From assembly GCA_947069175.1 (NCBI GenBank), contig CAMTDV010000030.1, positions 98,604,411-98,668,410 of the forward strand: DNA of 64,000 nucleotides, given 5' to 3'. Position numbers and translations under genes: made by a program. This document shows positions 46,048 through 58,464 of this stretch, piece after piece; position 1 is the stretch's first letter; the number at the start of each line of letters is the position of its first letter. The DNA comes from Scalesia atractyloides (taxonomy: Eukaryota > Streptophyta > Magnoliopsida > Asterales > Asteraceae). The notes below the pieces were generated by a model. That model was not told the DNA's origin and ran no database searches. It was given only the letters and a program-made list of their open reading frames with translations.

Positions 46048-47849
46048 GAGTTTTCCGATCAGTTAGTCCTTTAAATCTTTCCGGTGAAAACGTTACCGGA
46101 ATGATGGTTATTGTTCTATGAGTTGTGAAAACTTGAGGGTGTGATATGTAATTATGTAAAGTAGAAGGGAGTAAAGTGTAAAGAGAAAGGAGAAGAAAGA
46201 AGGGTCATATCTCAAAGATTCGATATTGTTGAAATTATTAAGTTTTTCTTCTTTTTTAACATATTCCTAAAAGAACAAAAAATATAAAAAGTAAAAGGTG
46301 TTTGTTGAAGTCAATGGATTGAGGTACTTTATTGGATAACATACGATACGTACACGGTAGTGCGGTACAACACTCCTTTATTCTTTGGAAGATAACTAGT
46401 ATCTATAGCTCCCGTTAAACAAAAAGTAAACGTAAAAATAATGAATCATGAACGTATATTACGGCGTGTTAACTTGTAAAAGTTAAACGGAAAAAGTAAG
46501 ACATAAAAAAAATAACTAAGTCTACTTAGAACCTACGAGTTTTGAGGGAGCTGTTAAACTGTAAAACAATAGACGTAGCGTGTTGCATTGTGTTAACTCC
46601 CAAAAATCTAGAATGAATCGTAAAACGACAAATTTATAAAAGATGTGAAGTATAGAAGATTAAAGATGAAAGTGGAAAAACACTAGGGTTAAAAATAAAA
46701 AAATGTTTGTTACAAATATGTAAAAGATATAAACTATAGGGTTAAAAGATGAAAATATAAGGGTTATGTAAAAGAAGAAAAGGGTTAAAAGTGTAAAAGA
46801 AAAGGAAAAAGAATCATGTTTTTGTTAGGGGAGAAATTTTTGTATGTTAACATATGGTAAATATATATAAGTTTTGTTAAAAGCCAATATATCATAAGCG
46901 GATTGATTATGGAATCAACTGTCTTACCTTGTCAGACGGGCTAGGTTATTGAATCAACTGTCTTACCTCTCGCCAATGGGACTGGTTTCAATAACAAATG
47001 ACGCTAAATACATTACAATTAAAAGACCGTATATCACTAATCTAAAACAAAAATAAAACAAGTAACTACTAAATTTTTATAGTGTTATAACTTATATATA
47101 GAGTTTAGAATAAATAGAAGATGGAGACAGAAAGATAAACAAACCTCTAACCACCACTGTTATAACAAAAGAAAAAAAAATCAAGATAAATAAGAAAATT
47201 TTAGATAGTAATATAAAGTTTTATTTTATTAGAATCATTATAAGCACTTAGCCCTAAAAATGATGGATGGATTGTAATTTTGATTATATTATTCTTTTGA
47301 TGTGACTTTTGGCAACTACTTGTGAGTTGTGACGTATTCATCACATGCAATTTAAAGTTTAAACTTTAAAAAGGATCTCTTTGACTTTCAAAAGAAGCAA
47401 GTGGAGACCCAAGTGCTTGCCAGGGGTGACATATTTATATTCTAATGTACATTTGTTATGTTTTAATGACAAAAGATTGGTTTTTTCACAAATGTATCAA
47501 TGTCACAATGAGCACATTTATCATCATATCTTATTGATGTGTAGTACATTTGCCTATAAATATAAACCATAATATGTTCATGATTCTTATAGTCAAGAAA
47601 AAAAATATAGTTTAACGCAAAATAAGACAAGATTATCTTTAATAAACTTCTACATATATGCGATGATGATAATGTTTATAGATGTTATAATGATATATAA
47701 AAAAATCATGACATGTTTCTTGTCAAACAAAACAGAGCCGAGGATGAAATGTATTGAATATTGTTTCGTATGCAAAATACACAGGTCAATGAAAACCCTG
47801 TTTGAGACGTACGTGTTGAGTTTGTAAACCTAAATATATATTAAATTCA
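46048..47849. other. WRKY 3' flank and intergenic region
   Basis: The first ~200 bp is likely the WRKY 3' UTR. A short tandem duplication ('gaatcaactgtcttacct', 46913-46930 and 46953-46970) occurs downstream. Text near 46385-46650 and 46800 is reminiscent of the Helitron-like family (repeated 'taaaagtaaaacgtaaa' style). No gene found. Confidence 0.45.
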
Positions 47850-48495
47850 ATTGCTGAACGCACTTCTTGATCGATGTCTCGGTCAAAAATAAAGTTAAAA
47901 TCAGTTCCTATGAAGAAGATCATTCATGTCACAGATCCTCTGCTAAGAAAGTTTTGAACTCGAATGCAGCTCCCCTTAAGGATCAACATGTTCGGCTCGA
48001 GAGCAATATGTCTCGGTTACCAACAACAGAAGATTTAATTAGGAGACACATGGTAAATGGTCCAAACATCTGCAGTCATTGTTTCCCAGCCTTGGAATCG
48101 GTCGACCACAGTTTTACCGGTTGTTTCGTGGCTCCGGTTGTATGGCGAGAGGTGAGCAGGTGGTGTCAAATTGATCCAATTTATGCTTTTTCCATCACTG
48201 ATATCATGCAGATACATAAACACATTGGGGGAAACCCAATTAAATAAAGGTTGTAGCAATCCATAGTGTTGGTTGCATGTTGGAGTATTTGGCGGAGTCG
48301 CAATAAGTTTTTATCTTTGGATTAAAAGCAAGGCAAAGAACTTGTGTTTAGATTGTAACAAGTGGAAATGTTTTGATGTGCGATTTTGTTTTTTCGTTGT
48401 AGTTGTTTTGCCGTGTGCCTGTCTTTACTAGTGGCTTGCTAGCGGGGTTTGGCCCGGTTGGTTCTAATGAAATTTTTTGTTCGAAAAAAACCCTG
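47850..48495 (+). mobile_element. LINE (non-LTR retrotransposon) 3' relic with zf-RVT motif
   Basis: The frame 47867-48247 reads LPTTEDLIRRHMVNGPNICS, HCFPALESVDHSFTGC and VVWREVSRWCQI, the zinc-binding region found C-terminal to LINE reverse transcriptases (CxxC...H...C). After a stop it continues in broken frames (CWSIWRSRNKFLSL) and ends near 48485 with a short A-run (GTTCGAAAAAAA). The reverse transcriptase itself is absent, consistent with 5' truncation. Confidence 0.8.
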
Positions 48496-49689
48496 CCTTT
48501 ACTAGTAAGGGTAAATAGGGTGTCGAACCACGGGAAATAAGTGGAAAGTGTCAAAGTTCATGTGTTTCTTTGATTAATTAATTTGTGACTATTGTGTTTT
48601 GATTTGATTGCAAGAATGATTCTGAAAGTGATTTTGATTATTTGGTTGTATAAATTATGAGACAAGGTAATCCACTTTGGGTTTTAGGTTTAATAAAATA
48701 CGGTCGATCTAGTTACCCTAGTGAGAAGTCGTTAAGGGTGACTATGTGAGCATGTGTATGGCTTGCTAGAGGGGTTTACCTGAACGCGATTAGCCCAACA
48801 CGACTTCCCCCATACCCGCTTAACCTCACCTGAACAAACCCGTTATTCGGTTACCCTAAAAGTGATTAAACTGAATGTTATTAGACTATTCGTGAATGCA
48901 CATTAACGTGAGTTGTGTTCTTGTCTTGAGTTATATTAACTTTCCATACAACATGAGGGTTGGTATCTTTCGGATCAACCGTGTAGCATGTAAACTAAAA
49001 AATAAAAAATGAACAAATATGTCAAAATCCATACTACCTAAACCACCCAACACGGCGAATCTGACAACCCAAACCCAACTTATAACCAATTGTGCTTCAG
49101 GATATTTATACAATAACATACACAAAAACTGAATAATCCAATCTGAACTACCTAAAACCCAAATAATAAACCTAATCAACAACCCTATATTTCACTATCA
49201 AACTACATATGATGGAGTTACACTAGTGGTAAAGTTTGATAAGTAAAGAACTTTCAGCTGTTGGTGCCCCTAAGAAACATAAATAGACAAAATTAATTAT
49301 GCCACCATGAGTAGGATCAACAAATGGTATGGGTATCGATATAGAATTTACCGAATTGAAACATTTTCGTTACCGATTCGGTACCCACTTTTGACGTTTT
49401 CGGTACTGGTATTTACTGGTTTTTACCTTCAAATACCGGTATCGAACCGTACCGAGTACCGTACCGAGTATATTCGGTACTAAAATCCATTTTTGGGGAG
49501 TTTTGGTACCAGTATTTTCGGTACTGATACCGAACTGGTTGATACCAAGCTCATCCCTAACTATGAGTCTATGAGGCCATGGGCCACGCCCAGAGGGTTT
49601 ATACGTTAATTTATGTTGTTTAATTAATAAAAAATAAAAGCAAAAAAAAACCCAACGGTTATTCTTCTGTGTGCATGGTGTTTGTTATG
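48496..49689. other. Intergenic region; retroelement-like text and GGTACCG block
   Basis: 48640-48910 ('cggtcgatctagttacccta', 'gtttacctgaacgcgattag', 'cccaacacgacttcccccat') resembles a fragment of a large plant LTR retroelement, unassigned. 49325-49555 is the second copy of the GGTACCG-rich family. No gene. Confidence 0.45.
49325..49555. repeat. GGTACCG-rich cryptically simple element (copy 2)
   Basis: Shares ordered text with 21296-21500 ('aaatggtatgggtatcg', 'ggtactggtatttactggtt', 'aaataccggtatcgaaccgt', 'gtatattcggtact'). It is therefore a dispersed element of about 220 bp made of GGTACCG-like motifs. Confidence 0.75.
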
Positions 49690-49832
49690 GCGATTCATAA
49701 TTTCCTTCAACACTCCCTTTTTTTCTCAAATATTTTCTCTCTAGATTCTCAATTCTCTCTCTCATTTTCAACTTTCATCTGTTCATCAAGATTTAGCACG
49801 TCTGCATTGGATCCACACATTCAGAATTACAG
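49690..49832 (+). other. Possible 5' non-coding exon of the villin gene
   Basis: A pyrimidine-rich stretch (CTCTCTCTCATTTTCAACTT, 49752-49771) is followed by TCAGAATTACAG and a good donor GTAATATG at 49833. The villin ATG is at 51517, with acceptor candidates at 51447-51460. A 5' UTR intron here (about 1.6 kb, holding the 50340-50705 MITE) is an inference. Confidence 0.35.
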
Positions 49833-50159
49833 GTAATATGGTTATTCATCATAATATGTTTATGAATTTTTCATTTTCTGTTTGCGTTGTTTCATTATTC
49901 TATTTTAATCATGCCCATAAAACTTTTACAATAATTTATATATTGCATGTGTGAAATTTCTATCATTTTTTATATTTGGTTTTGCGTGATGCTTGATAAT
50001 GGAAGTTTGATAATTATGCATTTGGGTGATTATTTCCAATTTGATTGTTTTTACAAACAACGAAGATGAGAAATTTAGAGGATTTTCAAGCATTTTCGGT
50101 CGTCCGATGAACGTTTTAAGTGAATGCAATTAAAAACGGTGGTATAATTATGTAAGGCA

Positions 50160-51400
50160 TTGTTAGGGCTATTTAGGAGCCAAACTAGCTAAGTTTGTTG
50201 AACTCAAATTGTTTACAAACTTAGGCGAGCCGTTTTGAACAAGCTATTTTGAGCTTTGTTTGAGAGAGTTATTTCGAGCAAGCTGCAAGCTATATGAATA
50301 ACTCTAACTCAACATGATCATCACTTGGAGTATTGGTTCCAGTGTTTTCAGACCCGGACCGGGCCAACCGGTCAGATTGGGAAACGGGACCTTGGCTGGT
50401 CCGGTCCGGTCCGAGCTATTGGATCGGATGGATGAGAACCGGGAGGTCGGACCGGGAACCGACCGGTTGGATCGGAAAACCAGGAGGTCGGACCGGGATT
50501 TTAAGGGGTCGAACTGGGATTTTAAGGGGTCGAACTAGGATTTTAAAGGGTCGAACCGAACTTTGATTAAAAAAATTCTTATTTTACCTTATTTATTTTT
50601 ATATTATTTAGGATGTTATTAGGTTCTCACATTCGGTCGAACCGGTCCGATCAACGGAACACTAAGGAGACCGGTTTAACGTTCAGTCCGGTTCTGAAAA
50701 CATTGCTTGGTCCACTTAGTTGCTTCTTTACGAGAATATGTTCTACAATATCACAAAGAGAACTAGAATCCTTAGTAATATATAAATCTCTAGACCAACA
50801 TTCAAGATTAAAACAAATCTATAATTAAACTATAATAAGATGATAATATAGTTTAACATAATACGTATTTAATACAATGCCAAAGTTCAAAAAATTACCC
50901 GAGCAGTCGCTTACATTAAAATATTGTTCAACATTATACGCATTTAACACATAATAATTAAAATATAGTCATATACATAGTATGTAGTTCAACATTTAAA
51001 CATAGTCAAATACATAACTAAACTAAGAAGAAATATAGTTCAACATAATACGTATTTTATGCAATGCCAAGGTTTAACAAATTACCCGAGTAGTCGATTA
51101 CATAAAAATATTGTTCAACATAATACGTATATAGTACATAATTAAAATATAGTCGTATACATAACATGTAGTTCAACATTAAAATATAGTCGAATACATA
51201 ACTAAAATAAGATTAAAATATAGTTCAACATAATATGTATTTAATACATGGCCATGGTTACCTAATTAGTAATCAGTGAAAGAATAATGAAAAAGAAATC
51301 AAGATATAAAACGTTAGAATTTCGGTTTAACTTAAATGAGCCATAACGAGCCGAACGGCTCGATTTCCCTCGTATTTGAACAACCCTAGGTATTACAATG
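50160..51400. other. Possible composite element and other repeats upstream of villin
   Basis: 'agggctatttaggagccaaa' near 50167 and 'tttgaacaaccctag' near 51374 could be the inverted ends of one larger element with GAGC-rich sub-terminal sequence, but no target duplication supports it. Between them lie the nested MITE 50340-50705 and a run of related ~100-bp units ('catagttcaacataatacgtattt' style, 50845-51250). Confidence 0.35.
50332..50713. mobile_element. hAT-like MITE, 366 bp, GGACCGG-rich
   Basis: Ends CAGTGTTTTCAGACCCGG (50340-) and CCGGTTCTGAAAACATTG (-50705) are inverted copies. Flanks ATTGGTTC and CTTGGTCC match at 6 of 8, a degenerate 8-bp duplication. The interior is full of GGTCGGACCGG-like motifs, so the frames at 50314-50566 are not genes. 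Confidence 0.75.
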
Positions 51401-51516
51401 CCTAATGTTCTATTTATTTATGATGCATATTTCTGTGGATGTTAGGTATTCTATCCTAGTGTTTTGATTCTGGTGCTAAAGAACCACACTCACTGAACAC
51501 TGAAGCATACAACAAC

Positions 51517-54500
51517 ATGTCTGTTTCTACCAAAGATGTTGACCTAACCTTTCAAGGAGTTGGACAAAAAACGTATCCTTTATCTTAAATATATATTTGA
51601 AATGTGAAATTATTTTTCAATTAATGTCTTCCAGCTACAAACTTATTTATCTACCAAACTTGTTCTTTATTAACCAATAATTTGTAGAGGAATCGAGGTA
51701 TGGCGAATCGAGAATTCACAGCCTGTGGCTGTTCCAGAGTCTTCTTATGGTAAATTTTTGACAAGAGAATCTTATATGATTTTAAAGGTGTGTTCTATAA
51801 TCTTAGCGCAACTACTTCAATATTTTTTTCTATGTATATGTGTGTAAACAATGAGTAGATTTAGTTTAGATCCAACTTTCACTAGTTTCTTGTCTTAAGG
51901 CCACCTGTCTAGTTTAAGCTGTGGTGCACGTTGTCGCACTGGCTAACTAGCACGATAAGGGTATTGGTGGACCCATGAGTTTTTTCTAACGGGTTTTCAT
52001 GGTTAAAGAAAAAAGATAGATTATCACAAAAATGATCGTTAAAAGAATAAAAGTGTGAACTAAAACTCAATCATGAAACTTTTTTTCTTTTACAGATAAA
52101 TACTTCAAAAAGGGGAACTTTCCGCTACGACATTCACTATTGGATAGGTAAAGATGCAAGTGAGGTGAGTTTCACACAAAATGTATTATATTCATTATTT
52201 TGGTTACTGATATACATTGTGACAGTAACATATTATTGATGATTACAGGATGAAGCTGAGGTTGCAGCCATTAAAACACTTGAACTTGATAAAGTTCTTG
52301 GAGGCCGATCTGTTCAATACCGCGAGTTACAAGGATACGAAACAGAAAGGTTCCTTTCTTGTTTTAAACCATGTATTATGCCTGAAGAATCGGAACGTCG
52401 AGAACACAAAAACCGCATGTTTGTTTGCAAAGGAAAACACGTTGTTCGTATACAAGAGGTGATTAAGTTAGTGTTTTACTTCTCCATTTCTACATATTAT
52501 ATAGGTAGAGTACCCTTTATGTTTTCTAAATTATAAGTTATCGAACGCAGGTTCCTTGTGCTCGATCCTCACTCACTCATGACGCAGTTTTTATATTCGA
52601 CAGTAAAAACAAGATATTCCAGTTTAATGGGTTAAATACTTCAATACAAGAAAGGGCTAAAGCACTAGATGTTGTGAAGTATATAAATGAGACTTACCAT
52701 GAATCAAATTGCAAGATAGCTGCCATTGGTAAGTGAATATTAGTTGTAGTACTTAAGAAACTAAATTAAATAAAAATTCGTTACTGGTTTTTGTTTAGAG
52801 GATGGAGGCTGATGGGTGATGCTGAAGCCGGTGAATTCTGGGCATTCTTTGGTGGATTTGCTCCGCTTCCAAGAAAAACAACTGTAAATGCTACTCAAAG
52901 TACTGATGATCTACCTATTCAACTATTTTGGTAATATAAATGTTAGCTGAGTTTATTATCTATTACAGTTATTATTATGCAATATATCATTTATCTTTAA
53001 GTTTGTTTATCAGCTATTATTCTTCTCTAGTATGAATATTACAATAGTTATTGACGTTTTATCATTATCATTAGTTGGTTACCTTTATCGTTATCCTTTT
53101 CATTGTAATCTCTCTATATAAAAAGATCCAGTTTTTCGTTGCTCAATACACAGAAAATATTATTCACCAATACACGGTAAATAGTAGTTCTGAGAAAAAT
53201 ATGTGTATTTGGTATCCTAGCGTCAAGAAAGGGGAGGCAGAACATGTTCCGGCTGATTCCTTGACAAAGAAGCTATTACAAACACACAGTTGTTATCTAC
53301 TGGATTGTGGATCAGAAATATATGTGTGGATGGGAAGAAGTACTTCAATGCAAGAAAGAAAATCCGCAAACAAAGTTGCAGAAGTACATTGAATTTGATT
53401 ATGTATTTTCATGGTTGTTATAATGATGTTATGTCATCTGGACTTATTCTTATTAATCTTATTATACAGGAATATCTACGAGGCCAAGACAGACCGAAAT
53501 CCACAATAATCCGCATGAGTGAGTTTTTTGAAACAGTATCTTTCCGGTCAAGGTTCGACTCATGGCCTCAACTTGACGAGCTAGCACCCCAGGACGGCAG
53601 AGGCAAGGTGGCTGGTTAGTAACGCCATACTTTTTTCAGTAAAGTTATGCTAGTTAGTTGAACGCGATAATTTGTTTTGTGATTAAATGATGACGATTTG
53701 TTATTAATATTTTTTGTAGCACTTCTAAAACGTAGAGGGCTCGATGTTAAGGGTCTGATTAAAAATGCTCCCGAAGAGGAAGAAGAGGAGGAACTTCAAT
53801 CATATATTGATTGCAGTGGATCTTTGGAGGTTTTTACAAGATTTTTAACTTTAATAGTTTGTTTTGTAATTGATTATGGCAAAAGGGTTTTTAATAATCC
53901 AAACTATGACCCATTCTCCAATAACAATCCATATCGACGATGTGACTGACTGATTTTTATCACATTCGGAATGTTGTAAATTGTTATGAAACAACATAAA
54001 TGAAAGTTAGAAACGAATGTGAGAGTTGAGAGTGTCATTGGTCACATTGCTCGCACGAGTTATTATTGGCCAACAGGTGATAGTTTGGATTATTAAAATC
54101 CCATTTTCCGTTTATTTATGTATTAATATCAAACGCGATTTTGAAGGTGTGGCGTGTGAATGGTCAAGAAAAGAGTATTTTAGCAGACACGGATCAATCA
54201 AAATTCTACACCGGAGATTGTTATATCTTTCAATATACATACACCGGAGAGGGTCAAGAGGAATCTCTTATAGGGACATGGATCGGAAAGGAAAGTGTTA
54301 AGGTAGTTAATTTTCAGTAAATTTATAAACCCTTTATGGAAATGCTATTATGCTTCATTAATATATATATGTGTGTGTGTGTGTGTGTGTAATGTATTTA
54401 TCTAACAAAATATGTTCTGTAGGAAGATAGGGATTCAGCTCTCTCACAAGCAAACAAAATGGTTGAGTCAATCAGGTTTTTAGCTACTCAGGTTAGCTTA

Positions 54501-54914
54501 AATTCACATGATAATTAACTTAATATTGTAATTCTATTATCTTAATATATAGTTTGAGCATGTGTTTATACTCATGATCTGATTGTTAAATCTATAGGCT
54601 CGTGTATACGAAGGGAACGAACCGTTCCTTTTCTATGCAATATTTCAGAGCTTTATGGTTCTCAAGGTGTGCTTCAACTAAGAAACAAAGAGGAGAATAC
54701 ATTAAAACATTGTAATTTTCTTTTCATTCATATTGTAAAATTTAGTATATTTAATAAATTCTCAGGGTGGTCTCAGTAATGGATACAAGAATTACATATC
54801 AGAAAAGGGATTGCCGGATGAGACTTATAAAGAGGACGGAATTGCATTGTTTCGAGTTCAAGGCTCTGGACCCGAAAATATGCAATCGATTCAAGTTGAT
54901 CCTGTAAGTTCACT

Positions 54915-54948
<34 letters not shown>

Positions 54949-56740
54949 ACACATTTAGAAAGGTATGTAGATGAGTGTTTATTTTAGAACCAATAAAATA
55001 TTGAAAACTGTGGGAATCACTTTAACCTTTGTACTATTAATCATATAAATTGACTTAAATGCATCTATATTTCAATATATTTGAGATTTATATCTAAAAA
55101 ATATGGTACTAATAGCAGTTTACTAAATGCATATGCATGCATATACACTACGCACACATAGGCACATTGTTACACTATGTAAAACCTTTAGCGGCGCAGA
55201 TCACCACTTGTAGCGGCAACAAAGGTCGCCGCTATTGCTGTGTTTTCTTGTAGTGTTCTGAAAGAATGCACCCACCATATATGTATATATATACACACAC
55301 ACACACATTTGTACACTAGTTGAAGCCATCTCATTTTTATTTCATTTTTTCTTCATTCAAGTTACCAAATATAATTTTATTTCGAATTGGGTCAGGTTGG
55401 TTCATCCTTGAACTCCTCCTATTGTTATATATTACACAAGGATTCACTTGTCTTTACTTGGAAGGGAAGCCATACATCAGTAGAGGACCATGAACTTGCC
55501 GACAGGCAACTTGATGTCATAAAAGTATGCTTCTTATTTATATCGTCATTATATACAATCCTTTTCTTTTGATTATAAAAGTATGCATCTATGTCTATAC
55601 TAATATTAGATAAGAATATTAACTTTTCGCCACGATGGTTGCAGCCTGATATGCAGACCAGAGTCCATAAAGAGTGGGCAGAGTCCGACGAATTTTGGGA
55701 AATTTTAGGTGGAAGAACCGAACATGCCACCCAAAAAATTCCAAGAGAGACCGAACGTGATCCTCATTTATTCTCATGCATATTATCTAAAGGTTCAAAT
55801 GATTTTTCGACGAATTAACCATATTATTACCTACACTTGAGTTAAATTTACTAACGGTTTTTTTCGGTTTTTGCTTTCTGTGGAACCATTTCTCTTCAGG
55901 AGAAGATCTGAGGGTATGCATGTATTTAGTTTGGAAGTTTTGCATGTGAATTTTTTTCTTTTTTAAAAAAGATTGATTTTGGTTTTGTTGATGTAGGTGA
56001 CTGAGATATACCATTTTAATCAAGATGATTTGATGACAGAAGATATATACATCCTTGATTGTCACACAGAAATATTTCTTTGGGTGGGGCAGGAGGTTAA
56101 TACAAAAGACAAGACACAAGCATTAACTATTGGGGAGGTATGATTTTTTTTCTTTTAAATATTATCCATGGACCAAAGGGCTTTGGCCTCGCGGTATGGG
56201 TGCCCCGTCTATCTAACGGGATGATGGTTCAATCCCCACTACCGGGTATTAGATAAGGAGCGGTTCAAAAAAATAAAAATAAAATACTATCAATGTCATA
56301 CTTCTCGATTGACGCTACAATCGGAAGAAATTTATCTGGCTTCGAGTCGAGCAATTTCTTTACCAATTTAGATTTTTATACTCCAACATTGTGGTATCAG
56401 AGCTAGTAAGGTTCGGGTGAGCGTTGTGAGACAATTTCTGTTCGTATCAAAACGCGCATTACAATTTACCGAAAATTTTTGAAGAAAAAACTTAGAATAC
56501 TAGAAGAATTTCTATAGCATGCTAAAAACCATCACTAGTAATTTATTCTTTGTTTTGTGCATTGAATTTTTACAGAAATATTTGGAATGTGATATTCTTC
56601 TTGTGGGTTTATTTCTTCAAACTCCAATATTTATCATATATGAAGGAAGTGAGCCACCATTCTTCACACGTTTCTTTAAATGGGATCCAAAAAAATCTGC
56701 AGTAAGTTATCTCCTTGCATTTATTATATTTGTAGTACAC

Positions 56741-56790
<50 letters not shown>

Positions 56791-58464
56791 TATAATAATA
56801 ATAATATTTGTACTAGTAGTAGTAGTGGTAAGTGGTAGTAATAATAATAATAATAATAATATGTTTCCAGATGCATGGAAACTCATTCCAAAGAAGGCTG
56901 GCTATTATAAAAGATGGAGGCCTTTCAACCATGAATCTTGTAAGCCACAGTTTATTGTATTATACTTTTTTTTGGATATATCCCCAAAGATAGACTAGCC
57001 CTAAAAACACATTGGGCCTGACAAGTGGGCTATATAGGCCGGCCAAATGTAAATTAACTTGGGCCCAGATGAATTTGAATGAAACCGACCCAAGTCCTCC
57101 TATGTTATTTGTTTAACCACAAACGGCCCAAAAAGTTATTCTATTACTACAACACAATCTCAAATTGGGCCCAAACTTGGTCCAATGGAGATTACAAACA
57201 ATAAGACACCTATCTAAGAAATTATTCATGTGGAAATACAAAAAAAGTTTATGCTAAAACACAGATTTTTGGTTCATAACAATTTATTCTAATAATTATT
57301 CTAATGAAATAATTGTTGCATCATCAGAAACGGAAAAAGCGAGCACCTGTATTTGGAGGTAGATCAGCGTCGGAAAAACCACAACGGTCAAGGAGTGTGT
57401 CCTTCGGTTCTGACCGTCCACGTGCCCGGGGCAGATCTCCCGCCTTCAATGCTCTTGCTTCCAAGTTTGGTAACCCAGTTGTAAGGAATCTCTCTACTCC
57501 ACCAGCACTTCTAAGTAAGCTTAGTAGCGGTGGTGGTGGTGGTGGTGGCACTGGCGCTGGCGCTGGTGGTAGTCTTGATACCTCCAAAATTCTATCCAAG
57601 TCTAAAGCTATAGCATCACTAACTGCCTCTTTTGACAAACCAACACGAGAAAAACTTTTGCCCCGTTCTGTAAAAGGTAATATATATTATTCGTCTTTTA
57701 CAGTTCACTTAATAGTAACCAAGTTTTCCAAGTGTCCTATTAAAGTCACCATCACTGAAACTATTTTGTTCCTTTAAAGTCACTTAACTTTTATTAAGCG
57801 TTCCAATGCTGTAAAATTTCTGTTAAAAATGTTATTAATAAAAATAAGTGATCTTAGTGGAATATATTTGAATCCAGGTTATCTTAACAATTATGAGACT
57901 TACTATGATTTTGTAATGTTATTAGTGAACACATCACCAACAGCAAAATTTGAGTCAAACTCTAGGGTTAACGTTATCCCAATGAGCAGTAGAAGATATT
58001 CCCCAACAATAAAGGAAGATTCGAAAGAGAATGAGGCCGACACCGATGAGGGGCTCACGTTCTACCCTTATGATCGTTTAACAACGTCATCAACTGACCC
58101 TGCTCCAGATATTGATGTAACGAGACGAGAGGTACACGTTTTTTAATAAGTGACCATAGATTAAAAAAGTTACTTTTTGGTGTGGATAAAAATTGTTCAG
58201 GTCGGATTGACCCGAAACAATTTTTATCTATCATAAAGTATTACTACAAAAATAACATGGAATTTAGAATAAACGGGTTAACATGTTACCATTTCCATCT
58301 TTTATGATTTAGATCTTGTTAATAATTCCGCTTTCGAATGTTATATGCAGATGTATCTAACAAAAAGCGAGTTCCGGGAGAAATTTAATATGACGAAAGA
58401 GGCTTTCTACAAGATGCCTAAATGGAGACAAAATAAGATGAAAACTTCACTAAAGATGTTTTAA
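51517..58464 (+). CDS. VLN: Villin (gelsolin-family actin-bundling/severing protein), 22 coding exons, VLN4/5-like
   Basis: Plant villins bind, cap, bundle and in part sever F-actin in the cytosol. Coding exons: 51517-51572, 51688-51787, 52096-52164, 52249-52458, 52551-52728, 52801-52930, 53221-53383, 53470-53614, 53720-53829, 54147-54302, 54423-54491, 54598-54666, 54766-54903, 55396-55524, 55645-55792, 55900-55913, 55997-56137, 56576-56701, 56871-56939, 57328-57676, 57926-58131, 58351-58464. All have GT/AG borders and join in one frame of 963 codons (962 aa, usual size 950-980). MSVSTKDVDLTFQGVGQKTG starts gelsolin repeat 1; ALLKRRGLDVKGL and VWRVNGQEK mark the middle; KWDPKKSAMHGNSFQRRLA ends repeat 6. 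A basic/Ser linker with a seven-Gly run (RSRSVSF...GGGGGGG) leads to a villin headpiece ending TKEAFYKMPKWRQNKMK. Odd points: the conserved GGVASGFK block is missing after KPCIMPEE (about residue 122), and exon 6 needs the second AG of a TTTAGAG acceptor to keep frame. Intact and probably expressed. Confidence 0.95.
54362..54391. repeat. (AT)n(GT)n microsatellite in villin intron 10
   Basis: Short alternating AT followed by about ten GT units. Other short AC/AT runs lie in intron 13 (54916-54949 and 55282-55307). Confidence 0.9.
56171..56285 (+). mobile_element. SINE-like sequence in villin intron 17
   Basis: A-box-like TTGGCCTCGCGGTATGGG (56183-56200) and B-box-like ATGGTTCAATCCCC (56224-56237), followed by 'ttagataaggagcggttc' and an A-rich tail AAAAAAATAAAAATAAAATA. 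Same strand as the host gene. Confidence 0.65.
56741..56862. repeat. (ATA)n microsatellites in villin intron 18
   Basis: About 25 ATA/AAT units at 56741-56815, then (AGT)n and another (AAT)8 run at 56838-56862, only a few bases from the exon 19 acceptor (TTTCCAG, 56870). Length changes here could affect the polypyrimidine context of that acceptor. Confidence 0.95.

Noticed and set aside
50314..50566. Overlapping frames rich in Gly/Arg/Asp
   Set aside because: They fall inside the GGACCGG-rich MITE 50340-50705.
57324..57638. 104-aa minus-strand frame rich in proline
   Set aside because: It is the antisense of the Gly-rich villin linker exon, a composition artefact.
51517..58464. Villin as a pseudogene because of the exon 6 frame problem
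   Set aside because: The second AG of the TTTAGAG acceptor keeps the frame, and all other 21 exons are open and correctly spliced.
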